A stretch of DNA of 64,000 nucleotides from assembly GCA_016801845.1 (NCBI GenBank), contig CM028909.1, positions 19,007,313 through 19,071,312 of the forward strand, given 5' to 3'. The notes beneath the pieces were generated by a model. That model was not told the DNA's origin and did not search any database. It saw only the letters and a program-made list of their open reading frames with translations. The translations under genes and the position numbers were made by a program. Position 1 is the first letter of the stretch. Each line of letters starts with the position of its first letter. The stretch comes from Polydactylus sextarius. Taxonomy: Eukaryota > Chordata > Actinopteri > Polynemidae. Below, piece after piece: positions 13,041 to 23,135 of the stretch.

Positions 13041-13379
13041 GTAAGACTTCCTCAACACTGAGCCATTCAAATAGTCGATCGAAGTTGATCGATGGAAATC
13101 CGGTTTTAAATCTATTTAAGCTGACTACAGGAGTTGTGATCTGATGTGACCGTGTTAGCCACGTTACGTAAACTCAGTATTAAAACACCGGCTGATTTTT
13201 TTTTCTTTTCTTTTTCATCCGCTGAGGAAACTTCAAAGTTAAACGTAAAGCGAGAGACGAGGCGCTTAATCTGATCCAAAATACACTGTACAATCTTTTT
13301 ACTGTTCATGTGAAAATACGGGTTTGTTGAACGGTGTTAATATTCATAGAGCTGGTTTATGTGGGTTATTTGTCAGTGG

Positions 13380-13510
13380 CGGAGCGGGAGAGACGGTTCT
13401 CCCCGAGCCGCGGCGTGGCTCCCTGACGTCCGCCGAGAAAATCGATCGAGGCGGGATGGTTGTGATTGTACGGCGCGTCCACAGGGAGCCACCAGGGGGC
13501 GATGGAGAGG
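13380..13510. promoter_or_regulatory. CpG-rich patch with CTCF-like site
   Basis: CpG dinucleotides are dense here (GCGGAGCGGG, GAGCCGCGGCG, CGGCGCGTCC), unlike the AT-rich flanks. The patch ends in CCACCAGGGGGCGAT (13489-13503), which fits the CTCF core consensus at all but one position. It lies just downstream of the predicted errfi1 exon 1, so it is probably part of the promoter region. It could also mark an alternative start site. Confidence 0.5.
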
Positions 13511-13636
13511 CGGAGATCAGCTGTTAATGTAATATAATGTGATATAATATATTAAAATATGATATAATGGAACATAATATCATATAATAATATACATGAG
13601 AGACATACAGAAACAATAAAATATTTGTTTGATCTG

Positions 13637-13640
<4 letters not shown>

Positions 13641-13672
<32 letters not shown>

Positions 13673-13718
13673 TAGATAATCTGTTTAATCTGTATGTAAT
13701 ATATTACATCATATTATA

Positions 13719-13809
<91 letters not shown>
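13641..13809. repeat. Compound (TA)n ... (CA)n(TA)n microsatellite
   Basis: A (TA)15 block at 13641-13670 and, after about 50 bp of AT-rich spacer, (CA)22 at 13720-13764 running directly into about 22 AT units to 13809. The CA/TA combination can form Z-DNA or cruciforms and is expected to vary in length. Confidence 0.95.
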
Positions 13810-13812
<3 letters not shown>

Positions 13813-16493
13813 ATTAAACCTAGTTAGTTAGGCTGCTCCCATCTTGAAGATGAAATTAAAATTAAAAACATAAAAAGTTGAACAATATTGATATTAATGT
13901 GAAGTAAAAGTGTTGCTTCATGATATTGTCGACTACTCTTGCGTCTGTGACTCAGTCAATACATATTCTTCTTTTACTTTATTGTTTAGCTGCAGGTAGT
14001 TGCCGACTGATTTTTGCTATAAGATTGATTAAGACTGATTTTTTTTTTTTGGATAGCTGTCAATAGTTCAGCATAATTCAGCCTTTTCTACTCTTTATAT
14101 AAATGTATTGTAATAATAACTAAGTAATGTATGTGAATTTATGAAAGACTGAAGTTAGTTGAGTGTTAAAACTCTCTCTTAGTCAGAATATGTGTCTATA
14201 GTTGTGATTAACTAGCTCAGAAAGTAGCAAACAGCTTCCAGGATAACCTCTATCCCTGCTTGCTTTTTCTACCAGCAACATCTACTGAATCAGCTTCAGT
14301 AAACAACCACAGCTCCTTTTTAATCTCAATAGAGTTTAAATGATTGCTATTATAACAAGCTGTATGACCGTCACTGAGTAAACTACAATAAAGTTCATAA
14401 AAGAAATGAGCCGATCCCAGAGGCCAATGATTCACATCACAGAAGATTTAAGACGAGATCTAAAAAGTCTAATTTAAAGACAAACTATGTGTTGTGACAT
14501 GTAGCATGGCTTACTGATGAAGCTTTGCTAACAAGGATAGAATAATGATGAGAACAAATATGAATACAATAAAAAGATAATTAGAAAAATAGAGTGAATT
14601 CACACATATTGTCACTTAAATACAATATTATGGTCATAGATCCAGAAGTAAAAAGTAGTAAAATATACTGATGGTTATTTTAAAGCAAGCAGTACAGTAC
14701 ACTTTTGTGCTCACTCACAAAAATTAGGGTTCAGTGTTTTTGGAAAATATTAAGAGAAGTGCATTTTATTTTTTAGCCAGATATCCTGTTCAAACCACAA
14801 ACTGCATTTTTACCCACATGCCACAAGGTTGGCTCATGCCACTTGTATCCCATCATGCTGTATTGCACTGAATTCTCATTATCTGGTGACGTGAATGGTT
14901 TTGGCCCTGTCACATCTAGAGCAGGGGCGTCACATGTGTGATCCATTAAAAACCAATACATGGAGCGCACACTGTACGTCTGGAACAGGTCCGGCTTAGT
15001 AGTAGACTACAAAGCATTGTGAAAACTCCAGTCACACATAGATATTTTTTTTTTCTTTGATAGAACCACAGTTGTCTATTAAGATTAAATTCAACATTCA
15101 CATCAAAGGCCAATTGGGTAAGACACTAGATTGTAACTGTTGACGTGGCCAGTAGAGTTCACAGTAGTTTGTAACTAGGTGATGTAAAGCACAATCTTCA
15201 TGCCAGGGCTATAATGAAATCATCTGTAAAGGTCCAAGCCAGTGATGTGGGGACAGCCAAGGACAACACATCAAGGCTTGTGCATGAGATGAGCAAACAG
15301 TTTTTTCCAGCCTCTGACTTGTCCTTCCAACAGTGCCAGTTCATGCAGTTCTCCTGCAGGGGATTTGTGACAGGCTCATACCTTGGCTATGTCTGCTCGT
15401 CTCCATGGCGTATCTTCAGCCCTAACCTCATGGGAGAGTTCACTTGGATTTTCAGGCTTGTTTCACTGCGCACCAAAGTGACACAAAGGCCCATTCATGC
15501 CTGAGAGTGGCTCCATTCATGGACACTGAGTAATTGCCGGTAGAATTCATAATTGTTCAGCGTCTTCCATCTCCGAGGTTCACTGACGGAAATGACGCCA
15601 CAGTTGGTTGTTTTAAGGACTGCATGAATATTCAAATAGATGCATGGGTCACTGTTTTGTTTGTAGTGGGGTTTTTCGTTGCATTATTCATGCTCTGCAT
15701 TGTTTTGCTCCCCACATCCACTGCAGTCCTGTCAGTGACATGAAACAAAGCTGGACTGTGATTGTAAAAAGATTGTAGTGTGATAGTAAAATGGAAAACT
15801 TCAGGCGAGTGTGTGTGTGTGTATGTGTGTACGTGTGAGTGTTTGGGTGGATTTCTAATTGCAGGTGAATGGATCACTGTGCGATTTCTTCACAGGAAGG
15901 GAAATGTATTTACATTATTTGTGAAATATAGCTTTTTGTTGTGGCTGATATGGGCAGTAAATATCTTGTACTTTCATTATAAATATTATTTAAAAGCTAG
16001 AGGAGGCCCATGTTCATATCTTTTTTGTCTATAATTTACCACCAGAATCATCAAGAGGTATTACACTGATTACAGGGATCACGTTGGCATTGGCACATTC
16101 AGTTTTCAGATTGTGTGTTTAACCTCAGCTGCCTCTCTGACCCTGTGAGTGAAAGCAAAGTGAGCCAGGCTGGTGATGTTACCTTTTACATAAGAGCAGC
16201 TTAACTCAGCAAGCAGCCAGCATAGTGGTTATATATTTGATTTAATAATAGATATTAATATAAAACATCTGAGTCAAGCTACACAGAGGCAGGGATCTTT
16301 TTCTTTGGATTTACATATCTGTTTTTTCTTTTACATTTTAGCTATTTGAATAGAATGAACTCATGTATCTGATATTGTTGTTCATGTATTTTCTTGTTGG
16401 TTGAAGTGCAGTGTCTTTTTTTCCTCCATTAATACATAAATAAAATATATCAGGACTTAGTCAAATCTGAATCACAGCAACCTTTCTTTTATC

Positions 16494-16555
16494 AGTGTGT
16501 GCGTGTGTTTGCCTGCCTGTGCGTGCGTGTGTGCGCGTGTGTGTGTGTGTGTGTG

Positions 16556-16590
<35 letters not shown>
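16494..16590. repeat. (GT)n / (GTGC)n microsatellite
   Basis: An imperfect GTGTGCGT region leads into two long GT tracts split by one GC step (about 16537-16590). Frames through it encode only Cys/Val or Thr/His repeats and are not genes. Confidence 0.95.
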
Positions 16591-17442
16591 TGGTTTGCCA
16601 TCACAGCGGTGGAGTTTGTCATTCAGCATCACAGGAATGCTACACAATTGGTCCCTGTTGTAAGGGCGGATACTGCAGGGTTTCATGGTCACAGTGAGGG
16701 AGGAGGGTGAGGAGTGCTGCTGCCCTCCCACATCTGACCCAGAGGTTGTGCAACAGCCTGCTCTTCAGACAAATGGCTTTAAGCTGGAACCACAAAGAGA
16801 CACACATGGCAGCTGCCAGAGCAGACTGAAGTAATTTTACAGGGCTTTTGTTGTGACTGTTGTTTCTTGGAGGTTCACCTAAAACAATGCTACGTTTCAG
16901 GAAAGTTAGCTGTTATATTTACTGTGCGCCAGAAATACTACTCGCACACTGCAGGACAGAAAGGTACCATAGCGTAATGAGAGCCATGCTTCATTATTTA
17001 CATAAATTATTTCATCTACAGGTGATATATATGTTTATATTTCAATCTTCTAAGTATTTGTTGCAGATTATCTGCTCTGACTTTTGACCTTTCTTCTGGT
17101 AAAGTGACAGCATGCACCTGGGTGTACTGAGATGTACACGGTTAATGAGAATTTCTCACTGATGAAGGTGTGACCAGAACAAATGGTTATAAATGCCACA
17201 CAGTGAAATGAGGAGGATTAATGTTTTATTTATTTATTTATTTTGGTGTTTAAAGTGACGAGGTGTGCGCTTTTTGCTGTAGCTCATGAAAATGATGAAT
17301 CCCTTTCGTTTCTCTCCAGCAGCTTATCACTGGATCGCTAGAATGAGGCTGTGATGGGTTTTGACGGAGTTGACTTGTGTTGGAGCTCGAACAAACAGAC
17401 TTTAGTGATTTTAAAGAAAACAGCTGCCTTTTCTGCCACCGC

Positions 17443-19973
17443 ATGGCCCGGAGTCCAAACAACTGTTGGGGTCATCATGACATGAGCAGGTGGGTAAACA
17501 CATTACAGACACTGACAAGAATTACAACTTTATATTGCCAAGTTTGATGTATGAAGAGAAAAAAAACAGTAAAATAAAGCATGATATAAATGACCAAGTT
17601 TTATACATTTATCTAAACACATTTTGAAGATGTTGTAAAAGATGAACACCTTCTAAATTGCTCCAAGAGGTAATCCTCCTAAAATCCTAATTATTTCCAT
17701 GTGTCTAAAATGGCCCTTTTTGCCTTTACAATCTGTACATTGTACAATATCTGTCATCATCAGACAAGAGGAGAAAAAAAAACCAATGTGGAAAAAAGGG
17801 GGAACAAATCTGAATAGATGGAGAGATGTGAATAGATGATGAAAAAGCAGGACGTTTTAACCCTAGTAATCAAACAACAAACAAACAAACAAAAAAGGTA
17901 AATGAGGAGCAAACACGCATGAAGAGCGTCAAGCAAGCTGCAGTGTTATTATGTAATGTAAACACATAAAAAAATGAACAGAACATATGTTCTGTTAAAG
18001 CATATGTCATGTATGTTGTTTCACACATAATGACTTACCCATGACGGCTTATGTGTAGGAATGATTTACACACGTTTGTATGTATGCGTTTCTCAACCTC
18101 TCTTGCTCTGCAGAGTGTGCTTTGGCCTGAGTGCTGACATGGAACGCAACCTTACGGAGCTTCAACAACAGCAAATGGCCAAGGAGTTTAACTGTGAGTC
18201 TTTTCTTTATTATTCTCATATACTATTGTATAGGACGTAATTGTTAAGCCATATATTATAGACTGAAAGCTGCTCACGACTAACACAGATGAATGATGCA
18301 CACATAAATGACAGTTTATATTCTTTGGCAATATTTCTCAGCCACATTATAATATAGACTTTAATCTTCATCATCGAAATTGGGGAGGAAGTTCATTGTG
18401 TTTTTGACAAAACTACAGTTTCAATCCTGTTTGGCAGCACGTATTCAGAGGGTTTAGGTGTGTTTGTCGCCACTAGAGAGTGAAGGATGAGGGAGGCTAT
18501 CGCTGCCTGGTCACCAGCTGTTCCTGACGTCTGGGGCACATCGGATGTTTCCACACAGAAGGTTATGGGAAGCTCCGTTAAGATTAAAGCCCGCCTCACA
18601 GATAATGCCTATTCCTGTGTTAATCAGAGTGTTGTGGCTGATGTTTGACGAAGAGGGTGATAGGTTAGGCGGTTGTTTTCAACATGTTTTCACTCTCGTT
18701 TCCTGTAAGATACCTTGCATCAAAACAGATTTTTTTTTTCTGAGTGGGCAGCCCCACTCCCCCTGGTATTTTTCCCTCCTACACCATCACTTAACTCTAG
18801 TAATTTTTTTTTTCTCACAGCAAGTTGTTTTCCACGTTTCTTCCTCTGAGAGTTGTTTCCACCCTGAAGGAAACAACAGTGATAGCGAAACCTTCTATAA
18901 CGAAGAAGTGATTTCTTGTACGGTTTGAGATGTTCGTGGGGACATTTATTTAATACCTGATTCTTTTTCTTTTTCCAGCCAATGTCTCAGTTCCCCAGTC
19001 TCCTTTTTACCCTGATACTTATCGCCTAACGTCTGACAACCTGTTCCGACCCCATGAGGGAGACCAGGTGGTCCCATCTTCCCAGAGACGGACGATGTTT
19101 GGGGTCCCACAGAAAGAGACCAAACCTCTGCCACCTCTGCCCGACCCTGAAGAGCTCATGGCGGATGAAGCAGCAGATAACGAGGTGGAGTTTTTTACCA
19201 GTGACCGACAGCGTCTTTTGCCTAAAAGCTGCCCCAAAGCTGTGTCCAGGAGCATTAACAGAGACTGTGGCCAAGTAAATCATGCCTATCAGGAGAGTTG
19301 TGGAATTGGCTCCTTGGCTTTCTCTTGGCCAGGCAGAGACGACAACAGACCGATAGATAAAAGTGGAGCCGGCAACTTGGCGTCGGCTTTCTACAGAGAC
19401 GACCACCATCATGTGGCGTCAGCACTTGGGGATCCTTTGTGTATCAAACAGTCAGACCAGCATCAGTCATCCAGATTTCGTTTTTCCTTCTCAGGCCCTG
19501 CTTTCCAACCACACAGCAGCACGACAACCTGCACCAGCGACAAGCCACAAATTCCTCCTCGTATCCCCATCCCGCAAAAACCACCTGCTCTCTCAAAGAC
19601 TCTGAGCAACAACGAGGAAGACAAACCTCCAAAAATTCCTCCAAGAGTCCCTTTAGTCCCACCCTGCCCACCACGTACCCCGAGCCCCAAAAGCCTTCCA
19701 ATTTATATCAACGGGGTAATGCCTGCCACACAGAGTTTTGCTGCTAACCCAAAATATGTGAGTAAGGCTTCACAGAGACAGCAGAGTGAAAGGTCGCCAC
19801 CTGCAGCTCACTTTTCTCCCTGCATTGTTCCCATTTTGAAGGATGGCAGACAAGCCAGTGCCACGCACTATATCCTCCTGCCACCAGGCCGACCCGCGTG
19901 CACTGACAGACGAGAAAGACTCCATAGTGAACCGGCGAGGATGGGAAACACCAGCATGTGGCAGAACAGATAG
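17443..19973 (+). CDS. errfi1: ERBB receptor feedback inhibitor 1 (Mig-6), short form
   Basis: Cytosolic scaffold that binds the EGFR/ErbB kinase domain, blocks its asymmetric dimer and promotes receptor turnover. Coding exons 17443-17489, 18114-18193 and 18979-19973 join in frame into 373 residues, against about 460 in human. The C-terminal half carries the diagnostic ErbB-binding block: proline-rich KIPPRVPLVPPCPP (from about residue 260), RTPSPKSLP, then INGVMPATQSFAANPKYV, then STHYxLLP-like ATHYILLPP (Tyr340). PPLPDPEEL and DNEVEFFTS match the middle region. The start chosen is the first ATG after in-frame stops (TGA 17344, 17362, 17371). Upstream in-frame residues without a Met look like relics of the lost N-terminus, so the CRIB-like segment seems missing. 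The second tyrosine of the human YY pair is Ile. Teleosts have errfi1a and errfi1b; this divergent copy cannot be assigned without a tree. Confidence 0.88.
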
Positions 19974-21092
19974 AAAGACTTGTGTCTAAAAACTTGATGA
20001 GTACAAAACTGTGACTGACATCATTATACCGAGTGTGTGAAAGCATTTTCATGCCACATTTGCATGTCTAATGTTATATTGGTCTTATTTTCAATACCTG
20101 GTCATTCTTAGATCACTTAAACCAGACCACACTGTGAGTTTTTTTCTGTTTTTAACTGAACATGTTTTTAATAGTCAGTATTTTTGGTGATGTCTCCTGA
20201 AAACATCATAACATTCCAGTGTTTTCACTAATTGTGGAGACGTATTTACCTCCTTTTTATTGTGATTGCCGGGATACTGCAGTTATCTCACAGGGAAATG
20301 TCTCATCACTCATTTATTCTTAAGTCTGACAGCCACATGCTCATATCACTAAAAGAAACTGAGCTAAATACTACATGTCTTAGACGTGAGCAAATAATTA
20401 TTGTATGTTCAAGCTGGGCTTGTACGTGTATTTTTAATGACAATGCTGCTTTGAATTACGAGTCTAATGTGTTGACAGATTTAATCAGAATCATTCTCGC
20501 ATTAAGTTTAACGATTTATGGTAAATTTGACAGTGAACAGTTTGGCTAATATCGGACCAACCCAAGTAAAACTAAACAGTTCATCTGATTAAGTTTCAGT
20601 GTTGATATCAATATGTATTCCTGTCCAAGTTGTAAGTATAACGGAATTTAATTTCCACAAAGCAGCTCTCGCAATCAAAAAGCTGATGTTTGGTTTTATT
20701 CTTCAAGCTACATTCTACCTGTAAAATACTTAACGTTATAATTTAAGGGATCGATTTATTTGTTTTATTGTATTGTCATGTGTAAATGCTTAATTTATTT
20801 AAAGTAAGAGTAACCAGACCACCAAAGTTCAAAACATATGACTGAAACCTGCTGTCGCTCTGAAATTCATTGACATCCTTTGATACGCTATTGAACATCT
20901 AAATCACAAATGTTTTCTGATGCTGAACAAATAATTTGTAAGAGGCCTTTATTTTCAATTATAATCGGTTTAAAAAAAAAAAACACTAACTATTAATCAT
21001 TATGGCAAACTCAATGTTTAAGGCAAATTTCATGTTGTATGTGAATTTAGCTCAAATACTGCATATATGGTCAAAAATGAACAGACTGGAAC

Positions 21093-21365
21093 TTTAAAGG
21101 TTCACTATGCAAGACTGCTCTTTTTCTCTACGGAGCTCCCCCTACAGTCTCGGAGTAAGACCGAGTTCAAGATGCACGATGCGTTGCACAATATTGTGCT
21201 GCTGAACTCGCCCTTTGTCCAGCATTGTCGGGTCATAGACACTGATCTCGCAAGTGTGGTTTTTCCACCAAGAGACGGTGAGGGCGGACGAGGACTCATT
21301 TAACCCTCACAGTGACTACAAAGCTGATAAATTAACTTAAAAACCTCACATAATGCACCTTTTAA
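21093..21365. mobile_element. MITE-like element in the errfi1 3'UTR
   Basis: The left end reads TTTAAAGGTTCACTATG. The right end, read on the opposite strand, is TTAAAAGGTGCATTATG, a 14/17 match, so the 273-bp segment has imperfect terminal inverted repeats. The interior is GC-richer than the surrounding UTR (ACGGAGCTCCCCCTAC) and has no convincing coding capacity. I recognise this style of sequence as a dispersed fish repeat but cannot name the family. The strand of insertion is not defined. Confidence 0.55.
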
Positions 21366-21573
21366 TGGTTCCTTTTATGTCTGAGCATGGAAATCATGTT
21401 ACATATTACACTGTTGAAGTGCAGACCCACATTTACAGCCTTTGTGACACCAGTGGGTTGGAAGCTCTCATGGTTCTGTATTAAGTTGGACATGAGCAAA
21501 GGCTGTTTGTAAGTTCATAATGTTGTGTCAAAAGTAAATCATTGCAAAAATGTGTTTTGAATCTATTTATAGA

Positions 21574-21579
21574 AATAAA
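21574..21579 (+). terminator. errfi1: Poly(A) signal of errfi1
   Basis: Canonical AATAAA in AGAAATAAAATAAC, followed within 40 bp by a GTTCAGTG and T-rich stretch suitable as a downstream element. It lies 1.6 kb after the stop codon. Confidence 0.65.
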
Positions 21580-21600
21580 ATAACTTATTAATTCTTTGAA

Positions 21601-22370
21601 TGGCTCATTGTTCAGTGATTTTTCTTCTTTTTTTTTTGGATTGCTGTGATTTTTAGTGAGTGTTGTCTCTGAGAAATTTCTTTTTCTTAAATCAAGTCCA
21701 TGTGTAACTACAGTCTTTGTTTAAAAAGAAACTTATTTTCTCAGTGTTATTGTGCCATAAATGTTTAAATGAAACCATATTTAAGAGGCAACATATTCCA
21801 GACACACTTATTTACACAGTAACCGACTGTAAACAGTGACTCCATACAAATAGGCAGACATTAAATGTTTAGCGTCGAGTATTTATTAAAAATATATTTA
21901 TTGACTTATTGAGAAGGTTTAAATTTGTTTTTCTCTGGGTGTTGGTTTAAAGTCATGCAGCCAAATGAAGTAAAATTCATCATGTTGACTTGAAACGTGT
22001 CGAGGCTTCAACAGAGCAGACAGTCGAACTCAAGTTCTCAGACAAATTTTAATGGAGCATCAACAACAGCTGACGTTGACTCAAAGGTGCTCACAAACAC
22101 GTGAGCTGTAGGATGGCAGACGTACATAAAGTAAAGGCTACTGTTGGTGGTGCATGATGATGGAGATGGTGTGTCAGTGCCTTTGTTGGGAGAATCTTCA
22201 GGAAAAGCACAAATAACCATTTCTTCTTCATGCTACATTATCTCCTCACCCTTTGTATTCACAGTTCATTTTCAATCAAAAACCAGATATCACTCTGGTA
22301 TCACGGTGTTTCAGCAGGTTAATGTACAAACCACACCACAGCGGTTTATACCAAATCACACTTGTTCTCT
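21601..22370. other. Convergent spacer between errfi1 and emc1
   Basis: AT-rich sequence of about 0.8 kb between the predicted 3' ends of the two convergent transcripts. I see no exon, RNA gene or repeat that I can support in it. Confidence 0.5.
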
Positions 22371-22380
22371 GACGTCCATG

Positions 22381-22386
22381 TTTATT
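22381..22386 (-). terminator. emc1: Candidate poly(A) signal of emc1
   Basis: TTTATT on the + strand gives AATAAA on the transcribed strand. Beyond it the transcript would read a GT-rich stretch (CTGTGGTGTGGTTTGT), as expected for a cleavage-site downstream element. Nearer ATTAAA variants at 22800-22805 and 22856-22861 are alternatives that would give a shorter 3'UTR. Confidence 0.45.
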
Positions 22387-22973
22387 ATCATTCTCCATTT
22401 GAGCAGCCTAACAAAGCTGAAATGTAACATAAATGTAATCATGAGGGGAAAAAACATTACCATTATTGTGTAAGTATCTAACTTTTACATGTGATCATAA
22501 GAGGAAATGGGTGCACTTGTCCTGCACTGAAATTCAGCTGGGTGCTGTGTCTACATTATGCAGATCCAAGTCAGGGACAAAAACAGATGATGCACTAGAA
22601 TAAAAAACAGCATTTGTTCCGCTGACGTGTTTCAGCACCATGCCCTGAAGAAGACTCTGTGCTGAAACAGGACAACAGTTTTTCCATCTCATAGATTGTA
22701 TATGAATTCCTCTGAAAGATCAAACCACAAAACTGTTTTTGCTGACTTGGTTTTGGAGAATATAGACACGAATTTTTACATGTAGTTCACACTCAACGAT
22801 TTAATAAATTCAAGTCTCAAGTTTCATTCATTTGTAATTAGTTATGTGTTAAACATTTAATCAAAATGACATGGCAGAAAAAAAACAATTATTCTACTAT
22901 GAAATAATTCCTTGTGCTTGCAAAATAAGTTAAAAAATAAACACATAGAACCTTTTACTAACCCTTTCTTTCA

Positions 22974-23000
22974 CCCCCACCCCTCTGTCCCCCAAACCCC
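22974..23000 (-). promoter_or_regulatory. emc1: G-quadruplex motif in the emc1 3'UTR
   Basis: On the transcribed strand there are four guanine runs of 4, 5, 4 and 5, separated by loops of 3, 5 and 1 nt. The motif allows four stacked tetrads and lies 136 nt after the emc1 stop codon, so it would be present in the mRNA. No poly(A) signal lies between the stop and the motif. Confidence 0.7.
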
Positions 23001-23135
23001 TGCAGTTCCTTAAGGGCCTTATTGAACATTGACCTGTGTTCTTCTACAGGCTCGGCCTCAGCCGTCTTCAACTCTTCGGGCTGAGGTCCGTTGTACAGCC
23101 TCAGGGCTGTCGGAGATGGGATTTTGACGATCGCT

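Larger units (their letters stand above)
13041..17319 (+). other. errfi1: errfi1 intron 1 (predicted)
   Basis: A 4.3-kb stretch without recognisable coding exons. It opens with a CpG-rich patch (about 13380-13510) that contains a CTCF-like motif, then has a large compound TA/CA/TA microsatellite and later a GT-rich array. A TTTA repeat lies at 17224-17241. Open frames seen here are short and have no splice partners. The candidate acceptor is TCTCTCCAG at 17319 (a CAGCAG tandem). Confidence 0.4.
19974..21600 (+). other. errfi1: errfi1 3'UTR with AU-rich elements
   Basis: About 1.6 kb of non-coding sequence between the stop and a canonical AATAAA. ATTTA pentamers occur at 20312, 20514, 20741, 20754, 20793 and 20797 (the last two overlapping). 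These are typical of unstable immediate-early mRNAs, and mammalian ERRFI1 also has a long AU-rich 3'UTR. A MITE-like insertion occupies 21093-21365. Confidence 0.7.

Noticed and set aside
15214..15504. 96-codon open frame in errfi1 intron 1
   Set aside because: No recognisable domain, ordinary composition for the region and no neighbouring exon in phase; length is within chance for this much DNA.
16492..16731. Thr/His-repeat and Cys/Val-repeat open frames over the GT microsatellite
   Set aside because: Artefacts of translating a simple repeat in several frames.
17342..17480. Alternative reading frame of errfi1 exon 2 containing MGFDGVDLCWSS
   Set aside because: The WSS resembles human Mig-6 TYWSS, but this frame hits a stop before the donor and does not continue into the next exon, whereas the chosen frame splices in phase.
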